This document shows, one piece after another, positions 1 through 12,600 of a stretch of DNA of 64,000 nucleotides. Within the stretch, counting starts at the first letter, position 1, and every line of letters starts with the position of its first letter. Position numbers and translations under genes: made by a program. Below the pieces are notes generated by a model that was not told the origin of the DNA, did no database searches, and worked only from the letters and a program-made list of their open reading frames with translations. Origin of the DNA: Chrysemys picta bellii (Eukaryota > Chordata > Testudines > Emydidae); contig NC_088792.1 of assembly GCF_011386835.1 (NCBI RefSeq), forward strand, positions 60,702,081 through 60,766,080, written 5' to 3'.

Positions 1-549
1 ATGTATCTAAGTGTCGTGTGTTAAGCAAAGAGGTGATCTGAGCTGGAACTGGTAAGCTGGGGTGTACTGTTCCTTTCCAAACAGCAAATCTGTAAATACT
101 GTGAGTTTGCAGTGGAGCAGGGGCTTCACACTCCAGGGAGAGGCTCGGAGAGCTCAGGGGTTGAAATGTGCCTATCGCTAACCTGTAAAGAGACAGCAGG
201 GCCTGCCTAGGCCTAGAGGGGAGTGCTTGTATTGCCTGTGGCCACTGGAGTTGGGGAGCTTACCCCCATCAGGCACAAACAAGGCTTTCTCGTGCTAAGG
301 GCAGGTGGCCACAGCCCTGAGTACCCCCAGGAAGCAGGCCGCATTGTTGTCCTAGTTTTTAAAAATGAACATAGTTCTTTAGAAAAGTAATTTAGCCTGA
401 TGTAAAAGTAGTATGTAATGATAAATATTTTTTCTTCCCTAGGAAAAGTTGTTGAAAGGAAACAATAAAGAAACATAAACATATCTTAATGTGAACTCTT
501 TGAATGACTATTGTCTCAGAAAGGTTGTGCTGTTTCCTTGTGTATGCAG

Positions 550-607
550 ATTTTACCCGAAGTGATTTACTTCTGCAAGTCTAATAACCATACAACAGAA
601 TAACACA
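550..607 (+). other. 5' UTR part of the first coding exon
   Basis: A pyrimidine-rich tract followed by CAG at 547-549 looks like a splice acceptor, so the ATG exon probably begins at 550 and an untranslated first exon lies further upstream, perhaps outside the window. In frame with the ATG at 608 there is a TGA at 563-565, which supports 608 as the true start. The base at -3 is A, a favourable Kozak context. No TATA box or CpG island was recognised upstream. Confidence 0.5.
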
Positions 608-656
608 ATGAAGGACAATTTCATAAATTACACAGAAAAGGAACCACTTGATCCTA
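608..656 (+). CDS. ABCB1-like: ABCB1-like coding exon 1 (start codon)
   Basis: Encodes residues 1-16 plus one base (phase 1), beginning [11 protein letters not shown]. The donor is gtaagt at 657. Its single trailing A joins the AA that opens the next exon to make Lys17, and this phase match is the main support for a very short exon. It forms the cytosolic N-terminus. Confidence 0.75.
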
Positions 657-3600
657 GTAAGTTTTTTCGGTTCGTTGTTTCTTCTTTTGAATGTTAGGCT
701 AGCTGTTGGAAGGATGTACTCCATTGCCACAAAACTAAGCCACATTTTGAATCTTGTCTGGTAGCCATGAGGGATTTCTATGGAAAAACAGATCAGCTCT
801 CCCATCGTCCTCCACAAATCATGCTACTCTGGCTATTAAGGTTTCTTCAGTGGTGTCTTTACCCAGCGACTATGGACCTTCTTGGGGAATCTAAGTGGAG
901 GAAACAGCATTCAGAAAATATTCTTAGCTAGCACTGAATACATGTATTCTCTTTTAACTTAGTCACAGAACTGGCTGGACGTAGCTCTGTGTGGCCTTTC
1001 TACCAACTTAAGTGACCTTGGTGTGCCTAGTGAGGCACTCTAACTTAACAATAACTAAGGCTCCCATCCTGCGAGCATTTATGCACATGAAAAGTCCCAT
1101 TGAGTTTCAATGTGGCTCCTCACATGCCTAAAGTTATTTACATGCATCAGCAATGGGGAATAAGTGTGCAAATACTCCACTATGTGAGTCAGGAACCAGT
1201 TAACTGCATTTGAATTGTTCTATAATCAAAACAAACATAATAGTGTCCTGTAAATCTCTACAAAGGTGTTCTAAAAACTAGTGATGGAAAACACAGTAGT
1301 TATAGTTCAGGTTGAGATACGACAGACAGTTGGTGTCTTGTGACCATCTTTTATCCTATAGTTCACAGTCACCTCACTATTCTGTTCTGATTCCTCTGCC
1401 TGTTTCTTTCATCCACTTGTTATTTCTCATCTTATTCCTTGATTATAAACTCTTTTGGGCGGAGATCCTCTTTTTTTGCTTGTGTTTGTACAGTCATAGC
1501 ACAGTAGGGTTGAGGGCTGTAGGTACTACTGAAATACCAACAAATAATAAGTATGCCTGTTCCACTCTAAGGCCCCAATCCTGCAAAGACAAAGGCCTGG
1601 TCTACACCTAAAAGTTAGGTCCACCTAACTACATTTCTCAGAGGTGTGAAAAATTCATGCCCTTGGGAGACATAGATAAGCCAACCTAAGCCCCAATGTA
1701 GACACCATTAGGTTGACAGAAGAACTCTTCCATCAACCTAGAAGGTGGATTCACTAATCCCTTCCATCATTGTAGTAAGTGTATATGCTGCAGAGAGCAT
1801 AGTTGCAGCTGTGCCACTGTAGCACTTCTAGTGTAGACATACACTTAGGCATACCCTCAGTTTTTGCAAGACTGAGGCCCAAGTTAGTCTTTAATGACTT
1901 CCCTTAAAATTAGTTTTTGGGTGGAAAATGATGTTTGTTCTCAGCTTGGATGTGATCTTTTGGGAGGAAAAAATTGAAAGTTATTGAGCTGTTTCAAAAG
2001 CATGAGAAAAATGTGTTTTTTCTGCTTTAAAAAAATCAACTGTTTTGGTGCTCCAATAATTCAGAAAGGGATTTAGTGTGCTTCATAAGAAGCTGACTTA
2101 AAAGACTTTACTATTTGTGAAAGCAAAACCTACTTTCCCCTCCACAGAATCTACAAGGAATGGCTATGGCAATCCTACTTTCCAACATGATGAAAAACCT
2201 GAGCAAAATGACGAGTTAAAAAAGAACAAGAAAAAGTAGGGGTTCCTTGATCTTAATACACTGTTAAATTTCTTGCCCTGCCTTTCAAGAAAGAGCCTGG
2301 ATTAATTTTGCATTCATCTCTTTAGAAAGAAAAATGAGAAGTCAAAGGAAAAGATGGTTGGCATTTTGAAATTGGTTAGTGCATAGATTATTGGTTTGAT
2401 TTTTATTTCTCATTGTTCCTTTTCTTTGCCTGTTGTACGTTATGGTAACAGACTAATGTGCAACCACAATACTGCATTTCGAAAGAGAGGAAAGAGGTCT
2501 GTGCAAAATTTAGTACTGCCACACAGCCATTTTTGTGTGTTGATCTCAGGCTTCCCTCTTTAAAAATATGGCCTGTTGTGCAAAGTTCCCCCACAGCTAA
2601 CGGCCAGTGCTTGACGATGTTTCAGCACTAGCACCATGACGGAGTGAAATTCACCCATGTTAAGGACTGAAGTGAAGCATGTGCGGTAAGTAGGGCCTTG
2701 CCCTGGCTCTCTCAACTGGAGATAATTTTACCATTAGTGCATAATGTCTCATGAATTATCCAGGGAAACAAGTGCTGTGTTTTTCTTAAATGTGATAACT
2801 GCTACATATCCATTTCTATTGGTAGGCAGCAGCCAAATGTTTGTCAACTACCTGTTCTTGTTTACATTTTAAACGCACTGTGTAAATATGGGATGTAGTA
2901 GAATGCACACAGGGACGCAGTGAGTTGCACAGGTGATGTTATCACTTTGTGAAAAATGTAAAATACATTATTTTTTCTGCAAATTAGGGGATTCATCCTG
3001 CCAACATGTCCGAAGTCCCTCAATAAAAACTGGCCTAAAACTGTGTGTAAGCTTTTTCAAAGTGTATCCCAAGTGTTGTGTTTGCCTTCACATTATCTAA
3101 TTCATTGCTTCATAAAGTGTTTTGGGATACCCAAATGGCGAATGGTGCTATGTACAAACAAATCCTATTCTGTGCGTCTTAGTCGGATATTGTCACAATT
3201 ATGTGAATTTGTCAACCTTCAATTAATACCTTTTTCTTGATATTCATGTAGTTTGGGTATGCCGATTGGCTGGATATCATTTTGATGATAATAGGCTTGA
3301 TTGCAGCTGTTGCAAATGGAACAGGGCTGCTACTTATTATCGTTGTCGTTGGAGAGATGACAAACCGCTTTGTGATGATTGGCCAAGCAGTAAATATGTC
3401 TTCAGGTAAATAAAGTTTGTTCAACTTCTGAAAATATTTGTTAGGGTCTCTTATTTACTGGATTGGCAGAGGTTCAGGATGGAGTGCTGCTGTGGTGTTA
3501 AAAGCCATAAAGAGCATAGTGAATTAAATAATATAATATTTGGAGATATACCTATCTCATAGAACTGGAAGGGACCCTGAAAGGTTATCGAGTCCAGCTC

Positions 3601-6600
3601 CTGCCTTCACTAGCAGTACCAAGTACTGATTTTGCCCCAGATCCTTGTCCCCTCAAGGAGTGAATTTACCACCTGGGTTTAACCACTGAGCTATCCCTCC
3701 CCCAAATTCTGAGCAGTCCTTCCTTTTTACCTTGCTGTATAGTACAGTAGCAATATAGACACTTGATAAATTACAGAGCAGTACATTTGGTAACGGTAAA
3801 ACAATTTACTACTTTCTATAGCTTATAGTTAATCCATGGAATTCACTGTCCCAGGAGGTCACCAAATCAAGTTATGTGATTGGATTTTTAAAACAACAAA
3901 ATAGGACCATTAATACTACTTTGCCTTTATAAGAGCTAAGCTTATGATAAGGGCAATCATAACTTACCCTAAAATATATGTGCTGACACCTAGAAGGGGT
4001 CTCCCATTTCTTTCAGGTCTGAACAGTTTTGCACCTTTGGTTAGGTGCATTATTAGTGAAATTTACCTTTTTGCAGACAGCCAGCAAAAGGCTGAGCCAC
4101 CACTTGGACCCAACTTGGGCCCAGTTTTGAGTGGTGCATAAAAGTCAGACTTATGGTGTCTGTATGGATGAATTTTGCCTTGTGTGAGGTAAAAGGGGGA
4201 GTTATCAACTTCTGAAAAATCAGATATTGGTCACTGTTGGAATCAGACGGTCAGATCAGATGAAGCTATGATCTGACCAGTGCCCATTGATGTAGTGAGC
4301 TAAATCCGTGACATCACTCTACAGTAACCCTCTGAGCTGACTCAGAAGTTTGCCCTGTTTGATCCTCCACTGGAAGGATGATGGCCACCATGAAAGTCAT
4401 AAATCTACAGAGCGGTGGCAGGGAGTGTAGTGTCATGCAAAACACTGATAAGATTATGGCCTTAAACCGCCATAATTTGTTTTATGCCTGTTCTAATAAA
4501 ACTGAATGTTTTTCTGTGTTACAGTTAATCTTTCAGCTGTGATGAATTGTAGCTCTACTTGTCCAGCAATTCCAGGTTTGGATATAGAAGCTGAAATGAC
4601 CAGGTAAGAACCTCTGCCATTATTTCCATAAGAATAGCACAGTGTAGTTTCTATATTTTTTGTCCATTAGGCTGTAAGCCAAATTTGGCCCTGAATTACA
4701 TCTCATTGGCTTCAGCAGGGTTGAACGTGACCTGATGTGTCTAACTTGTCTTGCAAGATGCAATTGACCTTATGGACTTTTACTGTTTTACTACAGGTTT
4801 GCCTACTACTATGCGGGTATTGGCTTTGCTGTAGTGATACTGAGCACCATCCAAGTCTGGACATTTTTGACCTCAGCTGCAAGACAGACAGCAAGAATCC
4901 GACAAAAGTTTTTTTTCGCAATACTTCACCAGGAGATGGCTTGGTTTGATACCAGCCAGATTGGAACGTTGAACACCCGACTGACGCAGTGAGAAGGCTC
5001 TATTTATCTATGCATCAGGAGATGAGCCAAAAAGAAGTCTGATGTTTACCTTTATAGAATTAGCTACAGGGATTTTCCAGGAAACCTTTTTAACTACGTC
5101 CCAAAATATTACTGCTGTCTGAGGGAGGAATTCGTTATCATTTTTCACTTCATTTTCAGAGTTTCAGTGACATTTCCATTGCGAGGACTTATCCTGTGAA
5201 ATGCAATATCTTACTCCTGTGACATTGGCTTTGTAGTATCTATGAGCTATTTTGTAAACTACTGTAGATAAACAGCTCTGCTGTCTCCAGCTAGTTTACA
5301 AACACTGAAACCCCTAATACTGTATGAAATGAAACTGCACTCATAGTTATGGGCACTATGTTATCATTTTGAACCTGATCCAAAACCAGTTAAAATCATT
5401 AGGAATCTTTGGATCAGGTCCCTTGTGCAGGGATTCAGAGGAAGGTATGATCAGGGTATGAAGAGTTTCTCCAGATTTAATTTTTGCAGGGAGGGATATG
5501 CCCAGTTTTCGTAAGATGTGAATCCTGAAGGGAATGAGAGAGGCTTGAATTTCACCAATTCTAGCTCCCACATATGTAACTAGCAAGAGAAAATTAGTGT
5601 GACACACAATGGTTTTGCAAATAATAATTTACTAACACTGTGCTTCTCACTGTATAGAATGCAAAATGGAGATATTCCTTGCCTCAAAGATCTTAAAATC
5701 TAATAACAAAATTGAAGAAGATAGGATACATAGGGGAACTTGGAGGAAAAAGTAATGTAAAGGTTTTGGGGGTGAATTTTTGTTTTTGTATGGATTATTC
5801 CTTTTGGATATTGCATAAATGAATTGGGTCACGTGTGACTGAGGAGGGGTAGCAATGGCAGAAGTCTATCTAGAGGTTACATCACAGAAAATGAGTTGTG
5901 ATCTGCTAGTTCCTAGCCCCAAAAAGAGCTGTTCAGTACCCATGTCCAAAATTCCTACTGACCAATGATTTGAACAGTTAAACTTCTGACAAGCTTTTCT
6001 CCAGCAAAACAGAAAAATTTGTGAGGAGGAGGCATTCATCAAAGTTAACAAATCTCTTTTTTTAATTAACAGTGACATTAACACCATCCATGAAGGCATC
6101 GGAGACAAGTTCTGTATATTTGTACAATTCTTTGCCACGTTTCTGACAGGGATTGTTATAGGATTCGTCTACGGGTGGAAACTGACTTTGGTGATTTTGT
6201 CAGTTAGCCCTCTCCTTGCTGCAGCAGCAGCAGTTGGATCAATTGTAAGTGCTGGGGGAAAACAAATAAGAATTCTACTTCTAAAACCAGATTGAGAGGG
6301 AGTGAACCCCAAAGCAACATGACCCCAAAGTTTGGAGAGCATGGAGATCAGCCCTTCTCCTACTCCACTGGCTCCTGCCCCAAAATTTGCAGAGCTCTGT
6401 CTACACTGAGCATCAGCAGGCAGGCATTGGCATGCCATGGAGGCCTGGTCGGCTTCCAGTCACCACCACTCACAACATGGGAAGAGGATGATCAGCATTC
6501 ATCAACTGTGACCACATTAGTAGATATTGCTTGTAATGCACAGAAAAATTGATAAAAGTGTTTCCATTTATAGGTTGTATTTTGTTTTCTTTCCCCCACC

Positions 6601-9600
6601 CAACCACTGAAAATGGTGGAGGAAGAAACAGGATTGTGACCTATAATTAAGATAGCTAAGTTATTTACATGGCCTCCATTACTATAGTTTCTGAGTGCCC
6701 CACAATCTTCATTGTATTTAGCCTCACAACACCATGCAAGATAGGGGATTCCCATGTTACACATGAAGAAGTGAAACACGGAAAGAAGTTACTTACCCAA
6801 AGTTGCCCAGGAAAACTGTTGGAGTGGGGACTTGAATCCAGGTCTCCTAAATTCTAGGCTCTTTCCCTAAGTGCTTGATCATCCTTTGTATCTGTACATA
6901 ATTTACACCACTTAAATAGATTGCAATAAAATACCCCTCCCGCCCCCCTCTGAATTTTCCAGTTCCTGGCATCCTTCACTACAAAAGAGCTGACTGCTTA
7001 TGCTAGAGCAGGAGCTGTGGCGGAAGAAATTTTGACTGCTATCAGAACAGTTGTTCCTTTCAATGGACAGATGAAGGCATTAGCAAAGTGAGTGGTTTTT
7101 AACTAATTATTGATTGTACATAATATTTGGGAAAGTGATGTGATTATTTTTAAAAAATCAAAGATGATCTCTCAGTTTATCCCCCCAGACAGCTGAGCAG
7201 TTCAGATGAAGATAAATATGAGCATATGGAGGGAGATGTTTTCTGTCACCCATGAATATTTGCAATCACACAATTGACCTACATTATGGAGGGGCATTGT
7301 AAGGCCCAATTTCCCTCTGACACTAACCTGAAGCTGAATTTGGAAGCTGAAGCTATAGAAAATGCCATCTTCTCTAAGGCTTCAGTCCAACAAAGCACTT
7401 CTGCAAATACTTTAAGCACATGCACACTCCCACTGAAATCATTGATTAAAGTGTTTACAGTTAAGCTCATGCTTTACTGGATCATGACATTAGGTAAAAT
7501 TGCCTATCACTTTCCTATGTCATCGACTTCAAGGGGGCTACCTACAGGTTTAAAGTTAAGTGTGTGCTTAGTGCTTTGCAAATATTCCTCTTCTTGATCT
7601 AATCTGAACAGCACCAATGATATATGGTGTATGTGGAAGAAATTAATTACACATCATTTTAGGATCCCTTCACTTCTGCGCAAACTGTGCCATTCTTTTT
7701 GGGGCTTCCCACTTTTGGTCAGGGCATTTTTGTACATATGTGTCGAGAGGTTCCTACAAAGCTTCTGAGCATGCCATTGAACAATAAAATGATATGCACG
7801 TCCTCCTGAAACGTTCTGAGAACATTGCTGGGCTGAGCGCTTCTTTCTTAATGCTCTTGAGACGCTAAAGGGGATTAGATAGCTAATGAGTGAACAGAAG
7901 CTGTTATTGATTGATGGAAAACCATAAGCTTGGAAAGGAATGGCAAGGAAAAAGAGTGATTTTTTTCATTAACTGTTCATCCTTGTCCTTGTCTCACAGG
8001 GGTTAACTAGCATAATATGGTGCTTAATTTGTATTTGATTGCTTGCTATTGGCATATATCTTGGTAACTTAGCTTATGAGAATAGTTCCTGGCTTCCAAA
8101 AGTGTTCAGCAAGAGCGAACTACTGCCAGGTTGTGGAGTCAAAGGGGATTCTGGCTTCTGTTTACTTGTTTGGTTTTATCTAAAGCACTTTTTCTTGAAC
8201 AGTTGAATGAGCACTAATTCTTACATTTGAGAGCTGATATTCATAGAATCCTAGAAATGTAGGGCTGGAAGGGACCTTGAGAGATCATCAGTTCTAGCCC
8301 CCTGCACTGAGACAGGGTCAAGTATACCTAGGCCATCTCTGATAGGTGTTTGTCTAACCAGTTCTTAAAAACCTCCAATAATGGGAATTCCACAACCTTC
8401 CTTGGTAACACATTCCATTACTTAACTATCCTAATATTTAGACAGTTTTTTCCTAATATCTAACCTAAACCTCCCTTGCTGCAGATTACCCTGATTATTT
8501 CTTGTCCTGTCTTCTGTGGATATGGAGAACAACCGATCACCATCCTCTTTGTAACACTCCTTAGCATATTTGAAGACTGTTAGCCAGGTCCCCGCTTAGT
8601 CTTCAATTTTCAAGACCAACATGCCCAGTTCTTTTAACCTTTCCTCAGGTTTTCTAAACTTTTTATCATTTTTGTTGCTCTCTTCTAGACTTTCTCTAGT
8701 TTGTTCACACCTTTCCTAAACCGATACACTACTCTGGCAGAGGCCTCACCAGAGACAAATAGAGTGGAACAGTTGTCTCCCATGTCTTAAATGGCACTCT
8801 CCTGAGTGCACCCCAGAATATTATCTTTTTTTCACAACTACATCACGTTGTTGGTTCATATTCAATTTGTGATATACTTGAATTCCCAGATCTGCAGTAC
8901 TACTACCTAGCCAGTTATTCTCCATTTTGTATTTGTGCATTTGATTTTTCCTTCCCAATTGTAGTACTTTGCACTTGTCTTTATTGAATTTCATGTTATT
9001 GATTTCAGGCCAATTTTTCCAATATTATATAAGAATGGCCACATTGGGTCAGACCAATGGTCCATCTCGTCCAGAATCCTATCTTCTGACAGTGTCCAGT
9101 GCCAGATACTTCAGAGTAAATGAACAGAACAGGACAATTTTTGAGTGATCCATCCCATCATCCAGTCCCAGTTTCTGGCACTCAGACGTTTAGGGACATC
9201 CACAGCATAGGTTTCCAGCCCTGACCATCTTGGCTAATAGCCATTGATGGACCTAGCCTCCATGAGCTTATCTAATTCTTTTTTGAACCCAGTTATACTT
9301 TTGGCCTGGCAATGAGTTGTTGACTGCATTATGTGAAGAAGTACTTCATTTTGTAAGTTTTAAACCTACCACCTATTAATTTCATTGGGTGACCCCTGGT
9401 TCTTATGTTACATGAAGGGGTAAATAACAGTTTTCTATTCACTTTCTCTTCATTCATTTTCTAGACCTCTATCATATCTTCTCTTAGTCATCTCTTTTCT
9501 AAAATGAACAGTCCAGTCTTTTTAATCTCTCCTCAGCTGGAAGTTGTTCCAAACCCCTAATAATTTTTGTTGCCCTTCTCTGTACCTTTTCTAATTCTAA

Positions 9601-12600
9601 TATATCTGATTTGAGATGGGGCAACCAGAACTGAACACATTATATGAGGTGTGGGCATACCATGGATTTACACAGTGGCATGATGATATTTTCTGTCGTA
9701 TTAGCTATCCCTTTGTTAATGGTTCCTAACATTCGGTTAGCTTTTTTGACAGCTGCTGCACATTGAGCAAATGTTTTTGGAGAATTGTCCATGATGTCTA
9801 CAAGATCTTTCTTAAGTGGTAGCAGTTAAATTAGACCTTGTCATTTTTTATGTATAGTTGGGATTGTTTTCCAATGTGCATTACTTTGCATTTATCAACA
9901 TGGAATTTCATCTGCCATTTTCTTGCCCAGTCACCCAGTTTTGTGAGATGCCTTTGTAGCTCTATGCAGTCAGCTCTGGACTTAACTATGTAGAATAATT
10001 TTGTATCATCTGCAATTTTTGCCACCTCATTGTTCACGTTCGTTTTCATATAATTTATGAATATGTGAACAGCACAGGTCTCTGAGCAGAGTCCCCAAAG
10101 GATCTGTAATTTATCTCTCCCTGCTGCGAAAACTGACCATTTATTCCTATCCTTTGTTTCCTATCATTCTTATCCCATGTCTTTGCTTAAGAGCCTTTGG
10201 TGTCGGACCTTGTCAAAAGTTTTCTGAAAGGCCAAGTGCACTATATCAACTGGATCACCCTTGTGCACACGCTTGCTGAAACTCACAAAGAATTTTAATA
10301 GATAGGTGAGGCACAATTTCCATTAACAAAAGCAGTGTTGACTGTTCCCCAACATATCATGTTTATCTGCGTGCCTGATAATTCACTCAGAACAGCCACA
10401 GGCCAGATCCTCTGTTGATGAAAATCAATGAAGCTGTGTTGATTCTAGAATCAACACAATCAATCTAGATCTAAGAATCTAGATAATTTATTTTTATGGC
10501 AGAAAACCCTAGAAGCATGAAAGGAAGTTAGGGAAATGAATGTCATCTGGGTAAATACCAAATTTAACATTTTATCATCTGTTTTCAGATATGATGTTAA
10601 CCTAGAGAATGCTAGGAAAGTTGGAGTAAAAAAATCCATTGCCACCTACACATCTTTGGGTTTCACAGAGTTTATGTTATTTGGAGCCTATGCTCTTGCA
10701 TTTTGGTACGGAACCAAACTCACAGTGGACGAGAAAGAGAATTATGACATCGGACGTGTGTTAATTGTAAGTACAGCACAGTATAGTCTGATTAGCTGAG
10801 GCAAACTTTTTAAAAATGGTCTATAAATTAGAGAAAATGCTTTGTTGTTTAAGTACCGCGTAAAAAGATCTATAATTTCTACTCAGGCACACAGTACCCA
10901 TCAGACTAAATGTTAAAATATGTTTAATATAAATCAACAGAGATGTTGAATCTACATATTTAAGACCTTAAAGTTCCTAAACAAATATCTCATTTGGTCA
11001 CTGTCATGCTGTCTGGAGTGGTTCACGACCAGGAATGCCTATCTCAGGGCAGGCTGTCAGAAAACAGGGCAGACACCCCAAACTGGTGGTGTGTTCTAGA
11101 ATTAGATTTTACCAAGCCAGTAACAAATGTGAATTCTGGGATCACTATACCAGTCTTACCATGGAGTCACAGACAGATTCTCTAGTATATCTTGCCACCC
11201 AGACAAACTTGACTTCATGATAAAGGGTCATTTACACCAAAAATCACACCACATTCAGGTTGCTTCCAGTCCCAGAGTCTAATCACTTACCCCAGATCAA
11301 TTAGTATCCTAGATTTTATACCAAAGACAATGCTGGTAGACAATTCTATAGTAAACTAACTAAAGATTTATTAGCTAAGAAAAGGTAATAAGAGTTATTG
11401 AAGAACAGGAGGACTTGTGGCACCTTAGAGACTAACAAATTTATTAGAGCATAAGCTTTCGTGGACTACAGCCCACTTCTTCGGATGCATATAGAATGGA
11501 ACATATATTGAGGAGATATATATACACACACAGACAGAGAGCATAAACAGGTGGGAGTTGTCTTACCACCTCTGAGAGGCCAATTAATTAAGAGAAAACA
11601 AACTTTTGAAGTGATAATCAAGCTAGCTCAGTACAGACAGTTAGATAACAAGTGTGAGAAAGATTCAATGTTTGTAATGGCTCAACCATTCCCAGTCTTT
11701 ATTCAAACCGAAGTTGATTGTGTCTAGTTTGCATATCAATTCTAGCTCAGCAGTTTCTCGTTGGAGTCTGTTTTTGAAGTTTTTCTGTTGTAATATAGCC
11801 ACCCGCAGGTCTGTCACTGAATGACCAGACAGGTTAAAGTGTTCTCCCACTGGTTTTTGAGTATTTTGATTCCTGATGTCAGATTTGTGTCCATTAATTC
11901 TTTTGCGTAGAGACTGTCCGGTTTGGCCAATGTACATGGCAGAGAAAATAAAGAAACAAAGAAAATAACAGAACACCACTAGCTGTCACCTTCAGCCCCC
12001 AACTAAAACCTCTCCAGCGCATCATCAGAGATCTACAACCTATCCTGAAAGATGATCCTTTACTCTCACAGATCTTGGGAGACAGACCTGTCCTCGCTTA
12101 CAGACAACCCCCGAACCTAAAGCAAATACTCACCAGCAACCACACATCACTGAACAAAACCACTAACCCAGGAACCTATCCTTGTAACAAACCCCGATGC
12201 CAACTCTGTCCACATATCTATTCCAGTGACATCATCATAGGACCTAATCACATCAGCCATACCATCAGGGGCTCGTTCACCTGCACATCTACCAATGTGA
12301 TATATGCCATCATGTGCCAGCAATGCCCCTCTGCCATGTACATTGGCCAAACCGGACAGTCTCTACGCAAAAGAATTAATGGACACAAATCTGACATCAG
12401 GAATCAAAATACTCAAAAACCAGTGGGAGAACACTTTAACCTGTCTGGTCATTCAGTGACAGACCTGCGGGTGGCTATATTACAACAGAAAAACTTCAAA
12501 AACAGACTCCAACGAGAAACTGCTGAGCTAGAATTGATATGCAAACTAGACACAATCAACTTCGGTTTGAATAAAGACTGGGAATGGTTGAGCCATTACA

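Noticed and set aside
11665..11979. Separate minus-strand GIY-YIG gene
   Set aside because: It is the inverted copy of the right arm of the same insertion, running into unrelated sequence at 11945.
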